Source: Mycolicibacterium rhodesiae NBB3 (lineage in GTDB: Bacteria > Actinomycetota > Actinomycetes > Mycobacteriales > Mycobacteriaceae). From it: a stretch of DNA of 64,000 nt. The notes under the pieces were generated by a model that was given only the letters and a program-made list of their open reading frames with translations, had not been told where the DNA came from and did not search any database. Positions within the stretch are counted from its first letter, which is position 1; each line of letters starts with the position of its first letter. Shown here in pieces: positions 1 through 6,600 of this stretch. The translations under genes and the position numbers were made by a program. The stretch covers positions 6,200,001 through 6,264,000 of the forward strand of contig NC_016604.1 in NCBI RefSeq assembly GCF_000230895.2, in the 5' to 3' direction.

Positions 1-2
1 AC

Positions 3-350
3 AGGGACGACGTCGACGTATTGGAGCTCTACGACCCCTTCTCGTTCGAGATCATCCGCCAGCTGGAGGCCTTCCGCTTCTGCCCCGACGGCGAGGGCGG
101 CCCGTTCGTCGAAGACGGTCACATCGCCATCACGGGTTCTCATCCCATCACCACCGACGGCGGCACCATGTCGTTCAGCCACGCCGGCACCAATCCACAG
201 ATGATGCAGCGCGCGATCCGCGCAGTTCAACAGTTGCGCGGCGACGCAGGCGCACTACAGGTACCGAATGCGCGAATCGCCCTGTGCAGCAACGGCGGTG
301 CCGGCGCCTTGTTCACCACCGTGCTGCTGTTAGGAGACGAACCCCGATGA
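3..350 (+). CDS. Thiolase-fold lipid-transfer protein (Ltp family), C-terminal part
   Basis: Only the last 115 codons are in the window; the reading frame is open from base 3, so the gene starts upstream. The sequence carries the Ltp/SCP2-thiolase C-terminal signature: an ELYDPFSF-type segment, then FCPDGEGGPFVEDG, then TTDGGTMSFSHAG. This family, paired with a DUF35 protein, performs retro-aldol or thiolytic cleavage of acyl-CoA side chains in lipid and steroid catabolism. Its stop overlaps the start of the DUF35 gene (ATGA), so the two are translationally coupled and probably form one complex. A complete paralogue pair lies at 54891-56467. The catalytic N-terminal half is not visible, so thiolase versus aldolase cannot be decided here. 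Confidence 0.85.
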   Translation, partial: RDDVDVLELYDPFSFEIIRQLEAFRFCPDGEGGPFVEDGHIAITGSHPITTDGGTMSFSHAGTNPQMMQRAIRAVQQLRGDAGALQVPNARIALCSNGGAGALFTTVLLLGDEPR

Positions 351-769
351 CCGCCGAACTCGCCGCTCAACGCGCAGCCGTCCCGCATGCCGAGCCTGGT
401 CCGTTGACGGCGCCGTTCTGGCAGGGCTGCGCGGAAAGGCGGTTGCTGTTCCAGCGCTGCGGGTCGTGTGCGTCCGCCAACTTCCCCCCGACCGAACACT
501 GTCGTCAGTGCCTCTCTACGGCACTGCAGTGGGAACGTAGCGCGGGCAACGGGATCGTGTACAGCTGGACCGTCGTGCACCGAGCGGCCACGCCGGTATT
601 CGAAACGCCTTATGCGCCAGCGATCATCGATATGGCCGAGGGGTACCAGATCCTCACCAACATCATCGACACCGGCATCGCGCAGCTTCGGGTCGGATTG
701 CCGGTCACCGTCGACTTTCGCGCCGTCGGCGATGATCTTTGGCTGCCATATTTCAGGCCGCAGCCATGA
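347..769 (+). CDS. DUF35 / OB-fold zinc-ribbon protein, partner of Ltp
   Basis: A 140-residue protein with a rubredoxin-like zinc ribbon (CGSC at about residues 38-41, then CRQC some 14 residues on) followed by an OB-fold with the family segment GIVYSWTVVHRAATPVF. DUF35 proteins bind and activate Ltp-type thiolase/aldolase partners and handle CoA esters. The ATG at 347 overlaps the upstream Ltp stop, and its own stop overlaps the start of the PadR gene, giving a three-gene coupled operon. The longer frame from 284 runs inside the Ltp gene and is not needed. Function is inferred from family and partner; the substrate is unknown. Confidence 0.85.
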   Translation: MTAELAAQRAAVPHAEPGPLTAPFWQGCAERRLLFQRCGSCASANFPPTEHCRQCLSTALQWERSAGNGIVYSWTVVHRAATPVFETPYAPAIIDMAEGYQILTNIIDTGIAQLRVGLPVTVDFRAVGDDLWLPYFRPQP

Positions 770-1407
770 GCCCACGCTCAGGGAGTAGCGACCTACCCAC
801 CACGGCGTACCTGGTGTTGGGGATTCTCGCCGCCAACGACGAGCAATTGACAGCCGGCGAGATCAAGATCCGGGCAGAGTTCTCGGTGAGCTACTTCTAC
901 TGGTCACCGTCGGTGAGCCACGTCCGCCGCGAACTGCTGCGACTCGCAGAGCGAAACATGGTGCAGGACAGCGAAGTCACGATTGGCAAGCGGACCAGCA
1001 CCCTCTATCGCACCACCGACACCGGGCTCGCGGCGCTGAAACGCTGGGTCGAGCAGCTGCCGGACACCGACCAGGTGGTCATCAAGCACCCGGTCATCCT
1101 GAAGACCTGGATGTCCAAGGATTCCGACGCAACCCGGACTCTCGACGCGCTGGACCGCCACCTCGAGGTCACGCGCAAGCGCCTCGACGAGGCGCTGTGG
1201 AGCCGTCAGCGGACCCGTGAGGTCGGCATCAGTGAGGAGCCCTCCATGCGGACTTCCTTGGCGGTACTCAACTACTCCATCCGCTCGCTGTACGCCGAGC
1301 TGTCCAACATCACCCAACTGCGCGACGAGGTGGCCGTGGGCACGGACGAAGATCCTGCCAAGCGCGTGCACCGACCCAAAGGGCAGCTGCGCCGCACCCA
1401 GGATTAG
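766..1407 (+). CDS. PadR-family transcriptional regulator
   Basis: 213 residues. The N-terminal winged helix (about residues 10-85: TAYLVLGILAANDEQLTAGEIK, then SVSHVRRELLRLAERNMV and a wing ending in TLYRTTDTG) matches PadR regulators, and the C-terminal half is the helical dimerisation arm (DALDRHLEVTRKRLDEALW). PadR proteins bind promoters of detoxification or catabolic operons and respond to small aromatic or lipid ligands. The ATG at 766 overlaps the DUF35 stop, so it is co-transcribed with the Ltp/DUF35 pair it may control. It is convergent with the coiled-coil gene and overlaps its end by 4 bp. No operator could be assigned because the operon promoter lies outside the window. Confidence 0.85.
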   Translation: MSPRSGSSDLPTTAYLVLGILAANDEQLTAGEIKIRAEFSVSYFYWSPSVSHVRRELLRLAERNMVQDSEVTIGKRTSTLYRTTDTGLAALKRWVEQLPDTDQVVIKHPVILKTWMSKDSDATRTLDALDRHLEVTRKRLDEALWSRQRTREVGISEEPSMRTSLAVLNYSIRSLYAELSNITQLRDEVAVGTDEDPAKRVHRPKGQLRRTQD

Positions 1408-2765
1408 CGACGCAGATCTTCAAGCATGGCCGTGATCGCAGCGAGGATCTCAGCGTCCGGGCTGTGGAATCGCTTGCCCACCCGCTCCAGCGCATCGTCT
1501 ATGCGCTGCAGTAGCGCACGATAAGCGTCACGGGCGGCCTCGGCGTAGCCATTGGCGGCCTGCACCTGGGATTGATCCGAGTACCGCGACGACAGCACGG
1601 CCAGTTCATGCGTGAGATCCTTGGCCTGCTCCCGCACCTTCCCAGTGAGGTTGCGCGCGAAGTCGAGGTCGGCCACGAATGGTGACTCCACGTCGTCGGC
1701 CAGTACGACCTCCAGCAGGTGATCGATCTGGTACAGCATGTCGATCGTGCTTTCGACAGACCAGATGTGGGCACGCACCTCCGGCGGCGGAACGGGAATC
1801 GTCAGGAGTTGGGTCGACACTTCGCCTCGCGCCCACCGCTCCATGTCTCGCGCATGCGCCTCCCAGTGGGCGACCTCCGCCGCTGCGGCATCCCGCGCGG
1901 CAACGATCTCGGCCTCTGCGGCTTCCCGCGCGGCAGCCACGTCACCACTCGCCTGCCCACGCGCGGCTGCCACCTCGGCGGCGGTGTCCGACCGCAACTT
2001 TTCGAGCTCGCGGCGGACCCGCTGCACGGCTTCCTCGCCAGTCGCCCGCTCGGTGGTCCGTTCCTTGTCCCGTTCGGCAGCACGCGCCTCCGCCGCCCGA
2101 ACTTTCTCCTCAGCCGCCGCCACTTCGGCCGCCGCATCCGCGCGAACTTGGTCGATCTCGGCGTGCAGTTGCTGCACCGTTTGCTCGCCTGCGGCCCGCT
2201 CAGCGGTGCGTTCCCTGTCCCGTTCGGCGGCACGCGCCTCCGCCGCCCGAACCTTCTCCTCGGCCGCCGCCACTTCGGCCGCCGCGCCCGCGCGAACCCG
2301 CTCGATTTCGGCGTGGGCCTGCTGCAGCGCCCGTTGATCAGCCGTCCGCTCCGCGGCCCGTTCGGCGTCCTTGCGCGCAGCCTCGGCCTCCACCGCGCGG
2401 ACCCGCTCCGCGGCCGTCGAGGCGGCACGCGCCGACTCCTGGGCTTCAGCGCGAGCCAGTGCGGCCGCCGCCTCGGCGTCCAGCCTGCGTTGATCCGCAT
2501 CGCGCACCTGCTCCTCGGCCACCCGGCGCAGGTGGTCGGCCTCGACCAGTTGCATTGCCAGCGAGCGACGGGGTACGGGCGGACCGTTCCGTTCGCGGTG
2601 CTGGACGAGGTCGCGCTCACTCATCCGCGCCAACGCGATCGACTCAGCCCGCGGTTGCAGTCCCAAGCGCTCGGCGGCCGCGACTGATTCCGCCGCGGCG
2701 CGTCGCGTCAACGCCGCCCAGCGGTCGACGTCGAGGTCCTCGATGTGTTGGCGGGTGGTCGTCAT
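1404..2765 (-). CDS. Long alanine/glutamate-rich coiled-coil protein
   Basis: 453 residues with no recognised catalytic domain. Residues of about 75-300 are a continuous heptad-rich coiled coil dominated by Ala, Glu and Arg, including two near-identical 50-residue units (EVAAAEEKVRAAEARAAERD-type) that are also DNA repeats. The C-terminal 150 residues are a helical domain beginning near IPVPPPEVRAHIWSVESTID and ending in EDLRR. There is no signal peptide. The start overlaps the stop of the upstream membrane protein by 4 bp, so the two are translationally coupled and may form a membrane-anchored scaffold. A structural or polar-scaffold role is only an inference from shape. Confidence 0.75.
   Translation of the reverse strand: MTTTRQHIEDLDVDRWAALTRRAAAESVAAAERLGLQPRAESIALARMSERDLVQHRERNGPPVPRRSLAMQLVEADHLRRVAEEQVRDADQRRLDAEAAAALARAEAQESARAASTAAERVRAVEAEAARKDAERAAERTADQRALQQAHAEIERVRAGAAAEVAAAEEKVRAAEARAAERDRERTAERAAGEQTVQQLHAEIDQVRADAAAEVAAAEEKVRAAEARAAERDKERTTERATGEEAVQRVRRELEKLRSDTAAEVAAARGQASGDVAAAREAAEAEIVAARDAAAAEVAHWEAHARDMERWARGEVSTQLLTIPVPPPEVRAHIWSVESTIDMLYQIDHLLEVVLADDVESPFVADLDFARNLTGKVREQAKDLTHELAVLSSRYSDQSQVQAANGYAEAARDAYRALLQRIDDALERVGKRFHSPDAEILAAITAMLEDLRR
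2039..2338. repeat. Two tandem 150-bp units inside the coiled-coil gene
   Basis: The segment around CGTTCCTTGTCCCGTTCGG recurs 150 bp later with few substitutions, so two consecutive 50-codon units encode almost the same coiled-coil stretch. The in-frame period shows an intragenic duplication that lengthened the coil by whole heptads plus one residue. Confidence 0.8.
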
Positions 2766-3364
2766 CGGCGACGCCGCCCGCCACTAGCCTCCGTCAAATT
2801 GTCCGAAATCGTGTCAACGGAGGATGTTTCAGCGTCCAGTGTCGATGCGCCTGGCTTTCGGTGCGCCGACGTCGCCGTGTTGTCGCGGTTCTGATCGGGC
2901 CGCCCGGTCGTTGCCCCCGCGAAATCCGAAACAGGACCGGCCTGCTGGGCCAGCACCAACAAGACCTGCTCCTGGTACACCGCGACAGCCTTGGCCAGCG
3001 TTTCATCGCCGAGTCGCTCGGCATCACGGAGGAGGCCACCCAGCAGTTCCAGGGCCACCGCAGGCCCGAGACCGAGGGTGGCGCCCTCGCTCGCCGTGGG
3101 CTCTATCCCGGCGTTGTCGACCACCCACTGCCACCGCTCCCACGCCAGAGCACTCAGCGCGTCGTCACGAGCCTGTACTTGCCGGCGTTCCTCCTGATCA
3201 CGCAGCTGCTCGGACCGCTGACGAGCTCGTCGCGACGCGTAGAGCACAGCCGCCGCGGCAATGACCGCTGCCAATATTGCGAGCAACCCTGCGAAGCCAG
3301 GTGAGACCAGAAAGTCCCGCGCCGGCAGATCTCCGAGAATGCCTAAGGGCGGTACATCGTCCAC
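2762..3364 (-). CDS. Single-pass membrane protein, unknown function
   Basis: 200 residues. One strong transmembrane helix (about residues 22-43, FAGLLAILAAVIAAAAVLYA) is followed by a basic, charged coiled stretch (SRRARQRSEQLRDQEERRQ), a helical domain around residues 70-140 and a polar, low-complexity tail ending in GGRRRR. The gene lies directly upstream of, and overlaps by 4 bp, the long coiled-coil gene, so the two are one operon. The family is not recognised. Topology predicts a short N-terminus outside and the charged domain in the cytoplasm, suited to anchoring the coiled-coil partner. Confidence 0.7.
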   Translation of the reverse strand: MDDVPPLGILGDLPARDFLVSPGFAGLLAILAAVIAAAAVLYASRRARQRSEQLRDQEERRQVQARDDALSALAWERWQWVVDNAGIEPTASEGATLGLGPAVALELLGGLLRDAERLGDETLAKAVAVYQEQVLLVLAQQAGPVSDFAGATTGRPDQNRDNTATSAHRKPGASTLDAETSSVDTISDNLTEASGGRRRR

Positions 3365-3574
3365 CTAGTGATTCTCGCACTGCGAGGACCCCGGTAATGA
3401 CGGAAAATCGAAGCAATCGATCCGCCGGATGGTTTCGATCGACTTTGCTGATCGTGTTTAACGGGCGGAGGAGGGGGCACGTCCACGATGCGCCATGACC
3501 CCAGCTCCGCGCCGGTGGTTGACTGACGCTGCCGCCCAGAAGCCGCCGCGCATATCGAGATCGGAGCCAACGAG

Positions 3575-4084
3575 TTGCACATCCGAAATTGTCTGCTTCT
3601 ATCGGCCGCGTGGCTCGCCGCGACACTCCTGTTCGCCCCGAGTGCGCCAGCTGATCCACGGCCGCCAATCGTCGGAGCCGATGCGGCCATCGACAGGGCC
3701 GAAAGCCTTCTCGGGACAGACCAATTCGGCATCTACGGATGTGAAGCGCTGGTGGCCCACGCATTCGGTGTGCCGCAAGCTCAATACGGCTGGGACGGCG
3801 CTTCCGAGACGCTCTACCAGACACTCCTCGAACAAGGGCAGATTCACACCGACATGAACCCTCCGCGAGGGGCACTTGTCTTCAGTAAAGGGTTTGTCGG
3901 TCCCCATATCGACATCGCCCGGGGAGATGGGACCTTCGTATCCGGCGGCGTGCAGGGACTCTCACCGGGATACGGCGACGGGAGCAACATCCAGATCCTG
4001 CCGACTCCCAGTGTGGGAGACGAGAGCTATACCTACCGCGGCTGGAGTCTGGGCTTTCCGAGGGAAGCCCCCGCCGACGACTGA
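3575..4084 (+). CDS. Secreted NlpC/P60- or CHAP-like protein
   Basis: 169 residues from a TTG start preceded by a purine-rich TCGGAG. Residues 1-26 form a Sec signal peptide ending in an APA cleavage motif. The mature part has a cysteine-peptidase layout: GCEALVAHAFGVPQ with the candidate nucleophile Cys, then PRGALVFSKGFVGPHIDIARGDGTFVSGG with the candidate His in a PxGxLVF context typical of NlpC/P60 and CHAP domains. Such enzymes cut peptidoglycan stem peptides. The domain is compact (about 115 residues) and lacks a cell-wall binding repeat. Catalytic activity is inferred, not certain. Confidence 0.65.
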   Translation: MHIRNCLLLSAAWLAATLLFAPSAPADPRPPIVGADAAIDRAESLLGTDQFGIYGCEALVAHAFGVPQAQYGWDGASETLYQTLLEQGQIHTDMNPPRGALVFSKGFVGPHIDIARGDGTFVSGGVQGLSPGYGDGSNIQILPTPSVGDESYTYRGWSLGFPREAPADD

Positions 4085-4136
4085 CGCGGAATCGGCGACT
4101 CCGCGCCGGCGCCGAGTCCCCCACCTGCGCCGGCGC

Positions 4137-4391
4137 GGAGTCTGTCATCACGAGCTCCACACTGATCGCCGCGGTAGCGGCTGACGGTGTCCAGCCCGAG
4201 TCGAGTTGAGAACACACCCAGTAGCCCGTCTGGAGCATTCCCAGGTCGCCGCCCGTGGTCCAGAAGCCCGCTGAATGCATCCTGGCTAGGAAACCCCCAG
4301 GGGCCGCTGGAGCGAGGACGAGCTCTCCCGCAAAAAGAGCGGCACCGATACCGATGGCCGCGAGCAGCTTTCTCGATAGCGAGACTCATTC
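4137..4391 (-). pseudogene. Frameshifted DUF732-type small secreted protein
   Basis: Translating the minus strand from an ATG at 4391 gives MSLAIEK. After one extra base the reading continues in another frame as LLAAIGIGAALFAGELVLAP (a signal peptide) and then LQTGYWVCSQLDSGWTPSAA, the Cys-containing core of mycobacterial DUF732 proteins. The shifted frame has no usable start codon of its own and reads on without a sensible end into the 3' part of the NlpC-like gene. The gene therefore looks broken by a +1 shift near 4370 and has lost its natural end. A sequencing error at the shift is possible. Confidence 0.55.
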
Positions 4392-4562
4392 TTAGGGCGT
4401 CCCATACTGGTACCCCGAACCTTGAAGCGGCTCAATGCTGAATGAGCTGCCCAACTGGTCGCACGCGGTCTTTTCCGCCTCGAGGCGGTGGTCGACGCCC
4501 CGAACACATCATTCGACGGAAAGGCATTTCTTGGAGTCGTTTTCATTGCAGCACCGGTTCAA

Positions 4563-4772
4563 TCAAGACTCGCAGCCGACGCCGTCGTTGTCGCGATCCA
4601 AGTGCGGTCCGTAATGCGGCGAATCGTACGGGATGTTGGTGTCCCCGTTAGCCCTTGCTTCTGAGCAGTTCCGGTAAGGCTGCTGCGCGTTGGCGATCGG
4701 TGATGCGCCGGCGGCAAAGCCAGCTGACACAAGGGTGGCCAGGAGCATCCCCCTAATGATGTTACGAATCAT
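4563..4772 (-). CDS. Small secreted Excalibur-domain protein
   Basis: 69 residues. The ATG at 4772 is preceded by a very strong GGAGGAAG, so this start is preferred over an in-frame TTG at 4784. Residues 1-30 form a signal peptide (MLLATLVSAGFAAGASPIANA). The mature part is an Excalibur calcium-binding motif: NCSEARANG...IPYDSPHYGPHLDRDNDGVGCES, with two cysteines and a DxDxDG loop. Such domains are extracytoplasmic and bind Ca2+. The gene shares an almost identical ribosome-binding leader with the small gene at 4902-5051 just upstream. Confidence 0.85.
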   Translation of the reverse strand: MIRNIIRGMLLATLVSAGFAAGASPIANAQQPYRNCSEARANGDTNIPYDSPHYGPHLDRDNDGVGCES

Positions 4773-4901
4773 TTCTTCCTCCAAGAAGTAGTCATGGGCC
4801 TAACCCATGTGCATTGGCTTTGCGAGATGCGATCGTGCGGACCACGTACTGGAAAACATGTGGCTTGTGCGGTCCGTCAAGCGTTGTGACGTTGAGCGGG
4901 C

Positions 4902-5051
4902 TCAGACTGCCGGCATAGGGGCGACGACGACTGCGGCCATCACTGGCACACATCCGGTCGACAGCACCGCGGTAGTAGCGAGGGCGGCGGTGATCAGGCT
5001 GACCCGCAGCCAGGTAGATCCGGGGGTGCGATCTAGCGACCATTCATTCAT
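4902..5051 (-). CDS. 49-residue putative lipoprotein or membrane peptide
   Basis: The ATG at 5051 sits 5 bases after AGGAGGAAGA, the strongest ribosome-binding site in this area. The predicted product is MNEWSLDRTPGSTW followed by a hydrophobic stretch (LRVSLITAALATTAVLSTGC) ending in a lipobox-like LSTGC, then a short hydrophobic tail ending APMPAV. Two further ATGs at 5047 and 5043 lie in other frames; the 5047 frame stops after four codons. The gene lies just downstream of a perfect operator-like palindrome at 5065-5082, matching the one upstream of the neighbouring TetR gene. Function is unknown. Confidence 0.6.
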   Translation of the reverse strand: MNEWSLDRTPGSTWLRVSLITAALATTAVLSTGCVPVMAAVVVAPMPAV

Positions 5052-5064
5052 TTCTTCCTCCTGA

Positions 5065-5082
5065 TAAGTAACCACTTACTTA
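5065..5082. promoter_or_regulatory. Perfect inverted repeat, probable TetR operator
   Basis: TAAGTAACCACTTACTTA is a perfect 7-bp inverted repeat with a 4-bp spacer, 14 bp upstream of the small gene starting at 5051. The same half-site and spacing recur upstream of the TetR gene at 5977-5994. Confidence 0.7.
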
Positions 5083-5315
5083 CGGTCCTATTGGAGCAGG
5101 TATTAACCTGCCCGTCAACCCTGTACGCGCAGGAAATTTCCGAGGTGGTTTCAGTCGACGACCAACGCTGCACTACAACCTTCGGCTGAACAGCTGAACC
5201 GCGGTCGCCAGCTGTCAGCCCGCATGAGAACGGGACTCACGGGGCGATTGGGCGGGGCATCAACTACGGGAGCGGAACAGGATCACGCGGTCCCTCAATC
5301 TGGAGCCGAACTCCC

Positions 5316-5963
5316 CTACGTCCGGATTGCTTCTGCCACAGGCGCTTTCAGGCGCGCAGCGACCATCTCGGCGATCGCCCGCAAGTACCGGTCGGTATCG
5401 ATGGTGGACGGGTGCTCGCCGCCGAAGACGTCGCTCACCAACCAGTAGTGCGCCACGGCGGCTTGGATGACGACTGCCAAAGCGTCCCAGTCTTCGTCGC
5501 CCCGGTCGGGCCCGGCGAGCTCGGCCAATCCTCGCGACAGTACCGACAGCACCACCAGGTGCTCGTCGCGCCGCGCCACCTCCAACGCATCCTGCGGTGC
5601 TGTGTTGTCACGCAACAGGATTCGGGTCACATCCCGGTCATGGTCGAGCCGCTGCAACCCGATCCTGCACAACATCATCAGCCGGTCGATGATGTCGGAG
5701 TCGGGTGCGACAAGATCGAGCATCGCACGCACCGAGAAGTCGGGCGCGAGAAACTGTGCCCACTGGCCGCGGTCCAACACTCGGGCTTGCAGGGCTTGGA
5801 CGAGGAGTTCGTCCTTGGACTTGAAGTGGCGGTAGAGCGCGCCCGAACCCGGCGACAGGCCCGCCGCCTTCTCGATCTGAGCGATCGACGTGCCCGCATA
5901 CCCCTGTTCACCGAACAGGCGCAGCGCCTCGCCGAGGATGCGATCCCGTGACGACTCAGCCAT
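5316..5963 (-). CDS. TetR-family transcriptional regulator
   Basis: 215 residues. The N-terminal HTH (about residues 5-52: RDRILGEALRLFGEQGYAGT, then IEKAAGLSPGSGALYRHFKSKDELL) is canonical TetR_N, and the C-terminal helical domain binds an unknown ligand. An imperfect inverted repeat (5977-5994) lies 14 bp upstream of its start, as expected for autoregulation, and a perfect version lies upstream of the small gene at 5051. It probably controls 5051-4563 as well as itself. Confidence 0.9.
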   Translation of the reverse strand: MAESSRDRILGEALRLFGEQGYAGTSIAQIEKAAGLSPGSGALYRHFKSKDELLVQALQARVLDRGQWAQFLAPDFSVRAMLDLVAPDSDIIDRLMMLCRIGLQRLDHDRDVTRILLRDNTAPQDALEVARRDEHLVVLSVLSRGLAELAGPDRGDEDWDALAVVIQAAVAHYWLVSDVFGGEHPSTIDTDRYLRAIAEMVAARLKAPVAEAIRT

Positions 5964-5976
5964 GGCACTCCTGATG

Positions 5977-5994
5977 TAAGTAATTACCTACTTG
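5977..5994. promoter_or_regulatory. Imperfect inverted repeat, probable autoregulatory operator
   Basis: TAAGTAATTACCTACTTG has the same 7-4-7 layout as the perfect site at 5065-5082, with 5 of 7 half-site pairs kept. It lies just upstream of the TetR start codon. Confidence 0.6.
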
Positions 5995-6141
5995 CATCGC
6001 AGACTACAGGAACTGCAGGGGTATCGAAATGCGAGAACTGGGTTGTCGCATGGGGTGCCCGGTGTGCCGACGTGCGACTAGAGCCACGCGCTGACAGCCA
6101 TGGGCCGGTTGACAGCCGCGCCAGTAACCCGAGGGCACCGG

Positions 6142-6399
6142 CTACTTCTCTAGACGAAAGTAAGGTTCAACCGTGCCGCTGAGTTTGACCACCATCGGAT
6201 TTCCGCGGCGATCCTTCGCAGTAGGGACTTCAACGCGCACCCAACCCTCGGTCACGTCGTATTCGTGAACATTGGTTTTCTCGACGCCATTGAAGCGAAT
6301 GCCCACGTCGCGGCTAAGCACCTCTTCGCTGTAGAAGGGGCTGCGCGGATCGATGGAGAGGTGATTCGGTGGAACGTCTGTGTTCTGATCCTCGGACAT
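6142..6399 (-). CDS. DUF3297 family protein
   Basis: 85 residues. The core LSIDPRSPFYSEEVLSRDVG, IRFNGVEKTNVHEYDVTEGWVRV and KDRRGNPMVVKLSGTVEPYF matches the short DUF3297 family over its whole length. These are cytosolic proteins of unknown function found in many bacteria. The gene is single, with about 200 bp on each side lacking other genes. Confidence 0.8.
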   Translation of the reverse strand: MSEDQNTDVPPNHLSIDPRSPFYSEEVLSRDVGIRFNGVEKTNVHEYDVTEGWVRVEVPTAKDRRGNPMVVKLSGTVEPYFRLEK

Positions 6400-6600
6400 G
6401 ATTGCTTTCGTTCGAAGGTGGCGTGAGGTTCCATCTGATTCTCTACGAACCTACGCGGCCCTCCGGTAGCACCCAGCGGCGATGTTCGATGACGAGTGGC
6501 CCTACGCGCCACACCCCCGATACGCCTGTCCTCAACACCAGAAACTTCCGACTCAAGTACCGCAACCGTTACGATTTAGGCGACCTACAACGAGGTTGCC

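Noticed and set aside
2039-2338. 150-bp tandem repeat as a CRISPR or mobile repeat
   Set aside because: It is in frame, has no spacers and encodes coiled-coil heptads.
1679-3304. 541-codon plus-strand frame over the coiled-coil and membrane genes
   Set aside because: The product is Pro/Arg-rich low complexity and results from the Ala/Glu-rich coil read on the opposite strand.
4792-5043. 83-codon minus-strand frame starting at 5043
   Set aside because: The strong ribosome-binding site is placed for the ATG at 5051 in another frame, whose product has a signal-like segment; the 5043 frame is Arg-rich and signal-less.
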